Assembly (NCBI GenBank): GCA_027306845.1
Contig: DAHUYY010000027.1
Location: 1-14,108 of the forward strand
Length of the DNA stretch: 14,108 nucleotides
Direction of reading: 5' to 3'
Origin: Vulcanimicrobiota bacterium
GTDB taxonomy: Bacteria; Vulcanimicrobiota; Vulcanimicrobiia; Vulcanimicrobiales; Vulcanimicrobiaceae
Numbering within the stretch: position 1 is the first letter of the stretch; each line of letters starts with the position of its first letter. Below are positions 7,522-14,108 of the stretch, one piece after another. The notes under the pieces are model-generated. The model was given only the letters and a program-made list of their open reading frames with translations. It ran no database searches and had not been told where the DNA came from. The position numbers were made by a program, and so were the translations under genes.

Positions 7522-8070
7522 ATGAAACGCACGCTCGTTATCGCGGCGCTCCTTGCCTTCTCAGCCTCGGCAGCGCTCGCCGCCCCCGCCGTCCCGGGCC
7601 GCGCCCAGCTCAAGGGCGATATGGTTCGGATGAACCAACAATTTCACATCACGGGCTTCAACTACCGCATCCACGCGATTCGCTGGGTTGCGCCGAGCGA
7701 TCCGTTCGCGCAGGCAATCGTTTCGTACGTTGCCTCGGTATCGGCGCCCAACGGCTATCTCGTCTTCGAAGTGCCGCTGAAAAATACGCAGAGCGGCGAG
7801 GCCGGAGTGCCCGGGCTCGATATCACCGCGTTCTATAAAGACGGTACCAGCGCGACGAGCAACGAGACGCCCTTTTCGAAAGCCGGCGCTCCGTTAACTT
7901 CGCAAAATATCTTTCCGGGTCAAGGCATAACGGTCTATTACGCGATCGTCGGCCTTCCAAAGCCGACGAAGGGCAATCCGGTGGTGAAACTGCTGCTAAA
8001 ATATACGGCGAATAACGATCCCGGTTATCCGCCCGTCTATCGCATGTTGCACCCGGTCGTGACACCGTAG
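7522..8070 (+). CDS. Predicted secreted protein of unknown function
   Basis: The 182-aa product starts MKRTLVIAALLAFSASAALA, a clear Sec signal peptide with an Ala-x-Ala cleavage site near residue 20. The mature part is about 160 aa, looks beta-rich, has no cysteine, and contains YLVFEVPLKNTQSG, followed later by a pGQGITVYYAIVGLP-type segment. This pattern of a conserved 'beta strand - NTQ - late PGQ - strand' loosely resembles DUF4352-like immunoglobulin-fold extracytoplasmic domains. That resemblance is an impression only. ATG 7522 is preferred over GTG 7507 because GGGAG lies nine to ten bases upstream of it and the signal peptide begins there. It follows the terminator by about 75 bases and is separated by one base from the next small gene, so the two are probably co-transcribed. 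No function can be assigned. Confidence 0.75.
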   Translation: MKRTLVIAALLAFSASAALAAPAVPGRAQLKGDMVRMNQQFHITGFNYRIHAIRWVAPSDPFAQAIVSYVASVSAPNGYLVFEVPLKNTQSGEAGVPGLDITAFYKDGTSATSNETPFSKAGAPLTSQNIFPGQGITVYYAIVGLPKPTKGNPVVKLLLKYTANNDPGYPPVYRMLHPVVTP

Positions 8071-8071
8071 C

Positions 8072-8581
8072 ATGCATTTACTCGTCGCTGCGGCGTTCGG
8101 TATCGTCATCAACGGTACGATCTCCGTCCGCGTTCGCGACGCCGATAGCGGCGAAAACGGCGCGTACGTTCAGCGTATTCGCAATGCCCGCGCCTCGATC
8201 GGTCGCGGCATCCTGCAGTTCGAAGGACCCGCACTCTTTACGGTGAGCGAGAGCGAGCCGCCCTGTAGCGGAACCTACGGCGATGCAACGACGCCGCTGC
8301 AAGCGTCGATCTTCCTGACGCGAAACGCACAGAAAGAATTTCTCGGAACCCTGCTCGCACCGGGTCAGCTTCTCGGGGGAGGCGAGGGCTCCACACCGCC
8401 GTGCGGCATCGGTTTCGCCGGCCGATTCCCCAGCGGACGGGTCGCCCCGCCGCAGTTACCCGCACGCATCGGCAAAACGACCGAATGGAAATTCACGGTG
8501 CGCGGCGTTCGCGATGCGACCCCCGGGAGTAACGCAATCGAAGATTGGAGCGTCGACCTTCGCTTTACCGCCCGCCCGTAG
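8072..8581 (+). CDS. Hypothetical, possibly exported protein
   Basis: Not recognised. The 169-aa product begins with a short hydrophobic stretch (about 3-13, MHLLVAAAFGIVI) that may be a weak signal peptide or anchor. The rest looks beta-rich and contains two cysteines in similar settings, PPCSGTYG and PPCGIGF, which could form a disulfide outside the cell. The C-terminus (WKFTVRGVRD through VDLRFTARP) has the alternating pattern of beta strands. The gene starts one base after the preceding secreted-protein gene, with no obvious ribosome-binding site, suggesting coupled translation. Its last 17 bases overlap the end of the convergent PhzF-family gene. Coding status rests on the length of the open frame, the third-position GC bias and the close linkage. 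Confidence 0.6.
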   Translation: MHLLVAAAFGIVINGTISVRVRDADSGENGAYVQRIRNARASIGRGILQFEGPALFTVSESEPPCSGTYGDATTPLQASIFLTRNAQKEFLGTLLAPGQLLGGGEGSTPPCGIGFAGRFPSGRVAPPQLPARIGKTTEWKFTVRGVRDATPGSNAIEDWSVDLRFTARP

Positions 8582-9446
8582 GCTCCGTCGACGCGAGCGC
8601 GATCTCGCCGGAGAATGCATGCACGCAATCGCCGCCGACCTCGATCTGCACGATTTCCGTTCCCCCCCACGATAACCGCGCGTGGAGCGTGCTCGTTCTT
8701 CCGATCCATCGCCCCTGTTCGACCGTCACCTCCGCGCACTCCGGGGCGAGCGCACCCGACGCGGCGAGAAAATGGAGCATCGGCGCGACCGCACTTCCGG
8801 TCGCCGGATCTTCGCCGATTCCATCGGCGAGCGCGGCGAACATACGCACCGAAGCGCGCCCCGACTCGTAGAAGATCGCGAGAACGTTTCCATCGGCGAT
8901 GCCGGATTCGAGATGCGCGCGCAGCGCGCTGCGGTCGAGTTCGATTTTTTCCGACGCATCGATAGTCGCGATGCGGACGCAGAGGAACGGCCCCACCATG
9001 CGTGCGGCCCCGACGATCTCCGCACTCGCAATTCCCAGCCCCGCCGCCAAGGACGAACGCTCGCCGAGCGGCGCACCGAGCGCGGGCGTCGGAGGGCGCA
9101 TCCAGAAACGCCGCCCATCGCGCCGCACCGGAACCAGCCCGATCTCCATCTCGAACGCGAACTCCGATGCATCGAGCAGCCCAAGGCGGTGCACCGTCCA
9201 CGCCGTCCCGATCGTCGGATGCCCGGCGAACGGCAATTCCCGCCCCGGCGTAAAGATGCGTACGCGAAACGCCGCGCGCGGATCGCGCGCCGGCAACACG
9301 AAGGTGCTCTCGGAGCAATTCATTTCTCGCGCGAACGCTTGCATCGTCGCGCTATCGATTCCATCGGCGTTCGGTACGACCGCGAGCGGATTACCGCCGA
9401 AGAGCCGGTCGGTAAAGACGTCGCATTGGTGGAAAGCCGCGATCAT
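8565..9446 (-). CDS. PhzF-family isomerase/epimerase-like protein
   Basis: Member of the PhzF (diaminopimelate epimerase-like fold) family, named for the phenazine biosynthesis isomerase; most members have unknown substrates. Seen in 293 aa: NCSESTFV with the family catalytic glutamate at residue 46; FTPGRELPFAGHPTIG (65-80), with His76 in the conserved GHP/GHA motif; and GEDPATGSA (211-219), with Asp213. The duplicated fold and full length are as expected. The ATG overlaps the upstream glycosyltransferase stop as ATGA (9443-9446), so the two are translationally coupled on the minus strand. No other phenazine genes are present, so a phenazine role should not be assumed. The 3' end overlaps the convergent hypothetical gene by 17 bases. 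Confidence 0.92.
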   Translation of the reverse strand: MIAAFHQCDVFTDRLFGGNPLAVVPNADGIDSATMQAFAREMNCSESTFVLPARDPRAAFRVRIFTPGRELPFAGHPTIGTAWTVHRLGLLDASEFAFEMEIGLVPVRRDGRRFWMRPPTPALGAPLGERSSLAAGLGIASAEIVGAARMVGPFLCVRIATIDASEKIELDRSALRAHLESGIADGNVLAIFYESGRASVRMFAALADGIGEDPATGSAVAPMLHFLAASGALAPECAEVTVEQGRWIGRTSTLHARLSWGGTEIVQIEVGGDCVHAFSGEIALASTEPTGGR

Positions 9447-11092
9447 CGCGCCGTGCAGGGCGCCCCGCTATATTGCATGACGGCGACATTTCCGCTGCGC
9501 GCGATCACTCGCGTCGCACGGCCGAAGCTCGGTTGCGACGCAACCGAGGTGCCGGTGTAGAACACGAACGCACGCGGCGCCGCACAGACGACATCGCGCA
9601 GGGTCGGCATATCGGCACCGACGTCGGAATTAAAGAGGGCGAGCAACGCGACCGGGGGTTTCGTATAAAAGAGCAACGAACCGCCGCCGACGATTCCACC
9701 GTCGACGACGACGTCGCCGGGCCGGCGCAACGCGTCGACGATCCGGGCGAGCCGGGGCACGGGTTTGAAAAGCTCCGCGCGCGGAAGCGCGACGAGGCCG
9801 AGCACATCGATCGCCACCGCCATCGCCAACGCCAGCGCAAAGGGCGCAAATGGAGCGCTCGTTCTTCGCATCAACATCGCCGCCATGACGATGCCGCCGA
9901 GTGCGATGGTCGCGCCCATCGCGACCAATGCCGGGCGCAACACTGCAAGCGGTTCGCCGAGGTGATTGTCGCGAGCGAAGAGCGCCACCGCGATCGCCAA
10001 TAGCCCGATCACCAGCGGCACCGCTAAGGTTGCGACGAGCGCCGCGCGGACGCGAGAGCGTTCCAGCAAGCCGTCGAGATAGATCGCGCAGATGACGGCG
10101 AGCGCCGGAAATTCCAGAGCGATATAGTTGGGCAGTTTCGTGCGCGCGAATGAAAAGAAGAGAAACGGCACGACCGCCCAGCAGAATGCCAGACGCAACA
10201 CGCGCGCCCGCTCGTCGTTCTCACCGAGCCGCAGCCGCGAGATTCCACCGACGATTGCGCTTGGTAGTAATGCAATCCACGGAAAGAAACCGACGATTAG
10301 AACCGGTAGGTAATACCAAGCCGGTCCCGACTGGTTCTCGATCACTCCGGTATAGCGACCGATCGTATAGTGCCCGATGAGGGTGACGACCGAAGCGATG
10401 CCGGTGCGCGCGACGAGCGCCGTAAACCACGGAGCGACCGTGGCGACGAAGGCGAAGGTTCCCCACCACCACGTCGAGAGGGTCGGCCACGCGATGCGTT
10501 CGATCTTCCCGCTCCAAAACGCGTACGGCAGTAAGACCAGCAATGCAACGACCGGCGCGACCGGGCCCTTCGCCAAGAAGCCGAAGCCCGCTGCGACGGC
10601 ACCGAAGATATAGTAGCGACGTTTGACGGTTTGCAGCCCCCGAAACCACCAGAAGACCGTCATGGCGACCGCGCAATCGAGCAACGCATCCATGATGGCG
10701 AGGCGCCCGATGATCGCCTGCATGAGCGAACTCGAGAGAATCGCGGCGGCGAAGACGCCGACGCGCGAGCCGAGCTGTCGCGCGACCGCATAGCCGGTCA
10801 TCGCACCCATCGCGATCGTCGCCAATGCAGCCGGCAGACGCATCGCAAAGGAGGTCAGCCCGAAAATCTTCGCGCAGATCGCCGCCAACCAGAAGTAGAG
10901 CGGCGGCTGGACGAACCACGGCACCCCGTTGTAATGCAGCACGATCCAGTCGTGGGTGAGGAGAATCTCCCGCGCGACCTCGCCGTAGATCGTCTCGCTA
11001 TTGTCCCAAAGGGTGCCCGCTCCGAGCCCCGGCAGCACCAGGAGCGCCGAGGCGAGCGCGCCGAGAAGCGCAGCGCGAGTGGGACGTTGCAT
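9443..11092 (-). CDS. GT39/ArnT-like polytopic membrane glycosyltransferase
   Basis: A GT-C fold membrane enzyme that would transfer a sugar from a polyprenyl-phosphate donor to a lipid or protein outside the cell; the acceptor is unknown. The 549-aa product has a hydrophobic first helix (about 8-25), then LWDNSETIYGEVAREIL (28-44) with the catalytic-type Asp30 and Glu33, a THDWIVLHYNGVPWF segment, and QPPLYFW (62-68). About ten more hydrophobic helices and a soluble C-terminal tail follow. The EKPP motif of ArnT reads VQPP here (61-64). I chose ATG 11092, directly before the first helix. In-frame starts at 11140 and 11137 would run through the intergenic palindrome into the divergent gene. 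It is first in an operon with the PhzF-family gene. Confidence 0.88.
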   Translation of the reverse strand: MQRPTRAALLGALASALLVLPGLGAGTLWDNSETIYGEVAREILLTHDWIVLHYNGVPWFVQPPLYFWLAAICAKIFGLTSFAMRLPAALATIAMGAMTGYAVARQLGSRVGVFAAAILSSSLMQAIIGRLAIMDALLDCAVAMTVFWWFRGLQTVKRRYYIFGAVAAGFGFLAKGPVAPVVALLVLLPYAFWSGKIERIAWPTLSTWWWGTFAFVATVAPWFTALVARTGIASVVTLIGHYTIGRYTGVIENQSGPAWYYLPVLIVGFFPWIALLPSAIVGGISRLRLGENDERARVLRLAFCWAVVPFLFFSFARTKLPNYIALEFPALAVICAIYLDGLLERSRVRAALVATLAVPLVIGLLAIAVALFARDNHLGEPLAVLRPALVAMGATIALGGIVMAAMLMRRTSAPFAPFALALAMAVAIDVLGLVALPRAELFKPVPRLARIVDALRRPGDVVVDGGIVGGGSLLFYTKPPVALLALFNSDVGADMPTLRDVVCAAPRAFVFYTGTSVASQPSFGRATRVIARSGNVAVMQYSGAPCTAR

Positions 11093-11105
11093 GCGCGGAG
11101 CAGAG

Positions 11106-11125
11106 TTTCGCACGGCGGTGCGGAA
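11106..11125. promoter_or_regulatory. Near-perfect palindrome between divergent glycosyltransferase and heme genes
   Basis: Two 8-bp arms (11106-11113 and 11118-11125) flank a 4-base spacer, GGCG, and match as an inverted repeat with a single mismatch. They lie in the 46-bp gap between the two divergent start codons (11092 and 11139). A transcription-factor operator controlling both directions is a reasonable reading. No clear -10 or -35 elements are visible in the gap, so the promoters themselves are not located. Confidence 0.35.
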
Positions 11126-11138
11126 TCCATGCCGCATC

Positions 11139-13049
11139 ATGTCGCTTCCGCTCTCCCTTCGCCTCGCGGGGCGACTCATCGTGCTGGTAGGCGCCGGCTC
11201 GGTCGCCGCCCGCAAGGCGCGCACCTTCATCGAAGCAGGGGCCAGCCTCTTCGTCGTCGCCCCGTCGGTCGGCGAGACGATGGAGGCGCTGATCGCGGCG
11301 AACCCGGAGGTGCGCTGCGAGCGTCGTCCCTATCGCGAGGAAGATCTCGCCGGTGCCTTTCTCTGCGTCGCCGCCACCGATAACGGCGCGGTAAACGAAG
11401 CCGCCGTTCGCGATGCGCGCGCGCGAGGAATGCTTACCATCGATTCAACCGAATCGGGTCGCGGCGATGCAACGATGCCCGCGGTGGTAAGAGTCGGCGA
11501 GCTCACCTTTAGCGTCGACTCCGGTGCAAGCACGCCGGCATTCTCCAAACGTATCGCACGCGAGATCGCCCTCCATTTTGACGCGCGTTACGATGCAGCC
11601 GCCCGCACGCTGGCAATCGCGCGCAGTTACGTGCGCGAAACGTTATCGCCGGAGCAGCGCGCTATCGTTATGCGCGCGCTCTCGGAGTTACCGATCGACG
11701 ATCTCGCGGCGATGGACCGCAACCGCATCGAAGATGTCGTCGAAGCGACCGCGGCGACGGTGCTTGCCGACGGCCTTGCACCGACGACCGGGAGCGCGGT
11801 CTGCGCGACGCGGGCCAGCGCGCTGGCCCTATGGCAATCGCGCCATGTCGCCGCGCGCCTCGCCCAAAGCGGCATCGCCACGACCCTGCTCGAGATATCG
11901 ACCGCCGGCGACCGCGACCGTACCAGCGCCCTAGCAACGATGGGGCAGCAAGCGATTTTCGTGAAAGAACTCGAACGCGCGCTCGCCGAGGGGCGTGCCG
12001 ATTACGCCGTGCATTCGGCGAAAGATCTGCCGAGCGCGCTCCCGGCGGGGATGCAACTCGCTGCGATTTCGGCGCGCGAAGATCCGCGCGATCTCTATTG
12101 CAGCGAACGCTTCGCGACCTTTGAAGATTTGCCGAGCGGCGCGCGCGTGGGAACATCGAGCCCGCGGCGCCGCGCGCAGTTACTCGCGCTCCGTACCGAT
12201 CTCGAGTACGTCGATATTCGCGGCAACGTCGACACGCGCTTGCGCAAACTTCGCGAAGGCCGCTACGACGCGATCGTCCTCGCCGCCGCCGGGCTACGGC
12301 GGCTCGGCCTGCGCGCGACGTATAGCGTTGCATTTCCGATCGAACGCTTATTGCCCGCAGCGGGGCAGGGCGCGCTCGCGGTCGAGACATTGCTCGATGC
12401 GCCGCTGGCCAGCGCACTGCGAGCGGCGCTCAACGACGAACCGACCGAACGAGCGGTCGTCGCCGAGCGGGCCGCACTTCGCGAACTCGGCGCCGGCTGC
12501 ACCGCGCCGGTCGGTCTGTATGGAAGCTTCGAAGGCACGGAGCTCGTGCTGCGCGGCAGCATCGGGGCCGCAGATGGCGCGGCGCTAGCGGCCGAACTCC
12601 GCAGCCGCTGCACCTCTCTTGCGGAGGCCGAGGAGCTCGGCCGCAACCGCGCGCGCCGGCTCTTCGAGCGCGGCGCCGCGCGGCTCCTCGCGCGCGATGG
12701 GCCGCTCGCCGGGCGCCGGATTCTGCTTCCTCGCACGGTCGAACGGAGCAGCCGCATCGCTCCCCGCCTTCGCGCCCTGGGGGCGGAGGTCGCCGAGGTT
12801 CGTGCCGGCGAGGAGCCCGACGGAGCCCCGGTCGATCTGCTCGTCGTTCCCTCGAGCGGCGCCGCCGCGGTCGCGGCACCCTGGATCGCCCGCTGGCGCG
12901 AGCGCGGCGCACGCCCGCTGGTAGCGGCGATGGGCCCGGAATCGGCGGCAGCGATCGAGCGCGCCGGCCTTCCCCCCGACCGCGTTGCAGCGAATCCGGA
13001 TGTCGACGCCTTTACCGCTTGCATTGTGAGCCTCCTCGACGCACCCTAA
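11139..13049 (+). CDS. Trifunctional tetrapyrrole fusion: CysG-N/Met8 domain + HemC + half-length HemD-like domain
   Basis: A 636-aa fusion. Residues about 8-150 are a precorrin-2 dehydrogenase (siroheme synthase N-terminal) domain: GAGSVAARK (18-26, NAD binding), CVAATDNGAVN, and SGASTPAFSKR. A helical segment (about 150-217) links to a complete hydroxymethylbilane synthase, HemC (about 218-519): ATRASALALWQS; HSAKDLP with the catalytic Asp296; GTSSPRRRAQ; IRGNVDTRLRKL; and LGAGCTAPVG with the dipyrromethane-anchoring Cys454. Residues about 520-636 resemble HemD (GRRILLPRT, LRALGAEV, VVPSSGAAAV, AAMGPESAAAIERAGLP) but amount to about 117 aa, whereas a normal uroporphyrinogen-III synthase is about 250. 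ATG 11139 was chosen because the Met8 domain begins there. An in-frame ATG at 11001 would run antisense through the glycosyltransferase gene. No good ribosome-binding site is visible. hemB follows 4 bases after the stop. Confidence 0.9.
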   Translation: MSLPLSLRLAGRLIVLVGAGSVAARKARTFIEAGASLFVVAPSVGETMEALIAANPEVRCERRPYREEDLAGAFLCVAATDNGAVNEAAVRDARARGMLTIDSTESGRGDATMPAVVRVGELTFSVDSGASTPAFSKRIAREIALHFDARYDAAARTLAIARSYVRETLSPEQRAIVMRALSELPIDDLAAMDRNRIEDVVEATAATVLADGLAPTTGSAVCATRASALALWQSRHVAARLAQSGIATTLLEISTAGDRDRTSALATMGQQAIFVKELERALAEGRADYAVHSAKDLPSALPAGMQLAAISAREDPRDLYCSERFATFEDLPSGARVGTSSPRRRAQLLALRTDLEYVDIRGNVDTRLRKLREGRYDAIVLAAAGLRRLGLRATYSVAFPIERLLPAAGQGALAVETLLDAPLASALRAALNDEPTERAVVAERAALRELGAGCTAPVGLYGSFEGTELVLRGSIGAADGAALAAELRSRCTSLAEAEELGRNRARRLFERGAARLLARDGPLAGRRILLPRTVERSSRIAPRLRALGAEVAEVRAGEEPDGAPVDLLVVPSSGAAAVAAPWIARWRERGARPLVAAMGPESAAAIERAGLPPDRVAANPDVDAFTACIVSLLDAP

Positions 13050-13053
13050 CGGT

Positions 13054-13950
13054 ATGCTTCATCGTCCCCGGCGCCTCCGCCGCACCCCCGCCCTGCGCAA
13101 CCTCGTTCGCGAGCATCGAACGCCGGTCGACGCGCTGGTCATGCCGCTCTTCGTCGTCGAGCGCTCGAGCGACGCCGGAGCGATCTCTTCGATGCCCGGC
13201 ATCTTCCGCCACACGCTCGCGCAATGCGTCGAAGAAGCGAAGCGCCTGTTCGACACGGGAATAAACGCGGTGTTGCTCTTCGGTATTCCGGCGCACAAAG
13301 ATGCCGTCGCTTCGCGGAATGCAGCCGACGATGGAATCGTGCAACACGCAATCGCCGCCATCAAAGCGGCGGTTCCGGAGATGCTGACGATCGCCGATCT
13401 TTGCAACTGCGAATATACCGATCACGGTCACTGCGGTCTACTCGACGAGCGCGGCGACGTGCGTAACGACGAAACCGTCGCACTCCTGGCAACCGTCGCT
13501 CGTTCCTACGCGCGTGCGGGCGTCGACATCGTTGCGCCCTCGGATATGATGGACGGGCGCGTCGCCGCAATTCGCCGCGCGCTCGACGGCGATGGTTTTT
13601 CGCAGGTGGCGATCATGGCCTATAGCGCGAAATATGCATCGGCCTTCTACGGACCGTTTCGCGAGGCGGCCGGTTCGACGCCGCAATTCGGCGACCGACG
13701 CGGGTACCAAATGGATCCGCCCAACGCTCGCGAAGCGATGCGTGAAATCGCGCTCGACATCGAAGAAGGCGCGGACATCGTCATGGTAAAGCCGGCGCTT
13801 CCTTATCTCGATATCGTTCGTAGCGCCCGCGACCGCTTCGATACGCCGATTGCGGTGTATAACGTCAGCGGAGAATATGCGATGATGGAAGCGGCCTTCG
13901 AACGCGGGTGGCTCGAGCGCGAACGTACAATCGATGAATTGATGGCATAG
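13054..13950 (+). CDS. hemB: Porphobilinogen synthase (delta-aminolevulinic acid dehydratase) HemB, truncated by an in-frame TAG
   Basis: Condenses two 5-aminolevulinate molecules to porphobilinogen, the substrate of the HemC domain encoded just upstream. Seen in 298 aa: DLCNCEYTDHGHC (115-127), with the zinc-binding cysteines 117, 119 and 127; YSAKYAS with Lys193; MVKPALPYLDI with the Schiff-base Lys246; and YNVSGEY (269-275). The N-terminal RPRRLRRTPALRNLVRE is typical. The family normally continues about 25 more residues, into a RAGADxIxxY(F/Y) strand that closes the barrel and supplies a conserved tyrosine. Here a TAG at 13948-13950 stops the frame after Met297-Ala298, and the missing block is present in frame downstream. 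Read through, the protein would be 324 aa, the usual size. The gene may be a nonsense allele, a sequencing error or a readthrough case. Confidence 0.9.
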   Translation: MLHRPRRLRRTPALRNLVREHRTPVDALVMPLFVVERSSDAGAISSMPGIFRHTLAQCVEEAKRLFDTGINAVLLFGIPAHKDAVASRNAADDGIVQHAIAAIKAAVPEMLTIADLCNCEYTDHGHCGLLDERGDVRNDETVALLATVARSYARAGVDIVAPSDMMDGRVAAIRRALDGDGFSQVAIMAYSAKYASAFYGPFREAAGSTPQFGDRRGYQMDPPNAREAMREIALDIEEGADIVMVKPALPYLDIVRSARDRFDTPIAVYNVSGEYAMMEAAFERGWLERERTIDELMA

Positions 13951-14028
13951 TTCACGCGTGCCGGTGCCGATATCATTATCAGCTACTTCGCCGCCGAATA
14001 CGCTCGCCGTCATGGCCGAGGCCGCTGA
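13951..14028 (+). pseudogene. hemB: Detached in-frame C-terminus of HemB
   Basis: In the same frame as hemB, directly after its TAG, 25 codons encode a peptide starting FTRAGADIIISYFAAEYARR and ending in TGA at 14026-14028. From memory it aligns without gaps to the HemB C-terminus of bacteria and animals (FKRAGADMILTY or FRRAGADIIITYY). The TAG occupies a position where homologues have Ala or Ser, so a single base change from a sense codon such as TCG explains it. The segment overlaps the next gene's start by 17 bases. Confidence 0.85.
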
Positions 14029-14108
14029 TTTCACAGTCGCGTTGCTTCTCGGCGGCGATGCGCGACGATTGCCCGACAAACTCACACGACCGCTGGGTAC
14101 GAGCAGCC
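14012..14108 (+). CDS. MobA-like nucleotidyltransferase, N-terminal fragment (runs off the window)
   Basis: Only the first 32 codons are in the window. They read MAEAADFTVALLLGG, then DARRLPDKLTRPLG. The 'hydrophobic strand - GG - x - (A/S)RR - LP - K' pattern is the nucleotide-binding loop of the NTP transferase superfamily, as in molybdenum cofactor guanylyltransferase MobA and related sugar- or cobamide-nucleotidyltransferases. The ATG lies inside the natural hemB C-terminal coding sequence, so the two genes were probably translationally coupled before the hemB stop arose. The fragment is too short to choose among MobA, MocA and CobY-like functions. An in-frame GTG at 13958 is possible but would add an unlikely N-terminus. 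Confidence 0.55.
   Translation, partial: MAEAADFTVALLLGGDARRLPDKLTRPLGTSS

Noticed and set aside
8682..9560. Long + strand open frames opposite the PhzF and glycosyltransferase genes
   Set aside because: They are Arg-rich shadows caused by GC-biased codons. The minus strand carries full-length, motif-complete families.
11001..11138. 46-residue N-terminal extension of the heme fusion protein
   Set aside because: It lies antisense inside the glycosyltransferase 5' end and across the palindrome, has no family similarity, and precedes the natural Met8-domain start.
13948..13950. UAG as a reassigned codon or pyrrolysine/selenocysteine-like recoding
   Set aside because: Several other genes in the window end in TAG with no homologous sequence beyond. 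No recoding element is evident after the hemB stop, and a single-base error or mutation is simpler.
1..14108. Search for CRISPR arrays, tRNA/rRNA genes, transposases, integrases and defence genes
   Set aside because: No regular direct repeats, tRNA-like cloverleaf, or mobile-element or defence protein motifs were recognised. The window is densely filled with core metabolic genes.

Overview
The window is a compact, GC-rich bacterial chromosome segment. It carries aerobic or respiratory core metabolism: quinone biosynthesis, Tat secretion, cytochrome c maturation, a Rieske/cytochrome b complex and tetrapyrrole biosynthesis. No phage, transposon, CRISPR or RNA gene was seen. Codon use is strongly biased to TCG, GCG and CGC. 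Stops are TAA, TAG and TGA, so UAG is an ordinary terminator here. The gene order and the unusual fusions suggest an uncultured lineage. My impression is a Candidatus Eremiobacterota/WPS-2-like relative, but this is a guess that needs a protein tree.

Positions 43-7391 (+ strand) hold eight tightly packed genes: a menaquinone/ubiquinone C-methyltransferase, a long-chain polyprenyl diphosphate synthase, TatA, TatC, ResB, CcsA, a Rieske protein and a cytochrome b6/subunit IV/cytochrome c fusion. They form a logical assembly line. The first two make the quinone, TatAC can export the folded Rieske protein (which has a twin-arginine motif), ResB/CcsA can attach heme to the c domain, and the last two are the quinol-oxidising complex. 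A strong intrinsic terminator follows at 7410-7446.

Positions 7522-8581 (+) hold two small, probably exported proteins of unknown function. Positions 8565-11092 (- strand) hold a two-gene operon, a GT39/ArnT-like membrane glycosyltransferase and a PhzF-family enzyme, joined by an ATGA overlap. Only 46 bp separate the glycosyltransferase from the divergent heme gene.

Positions 11139-14028 (+) are tetrapyrrole genes. First comes a single polypeptide with a precorrin-2 dehydrogenase (CysG-N/Met8) domain, a complete HemC and only about half of a HemD. HemB follows. Its reading frame is cut by an in-frame TAG 25 codons before its natural end, and the missing HemB C-terminus is intact immediately after the stop. 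A MobA-like nucleotidyltransferase begins inside the HemB tail and runs off the window.

The points most worth a second look are the interrupted hemB, the single-lobe HemD in a three-domain fusion, the b6-IV-c fusion with a PAWY Qo motif, and the two uncharacterised exported proteins. I did not see a defence system or other clearly new multi-gene system.
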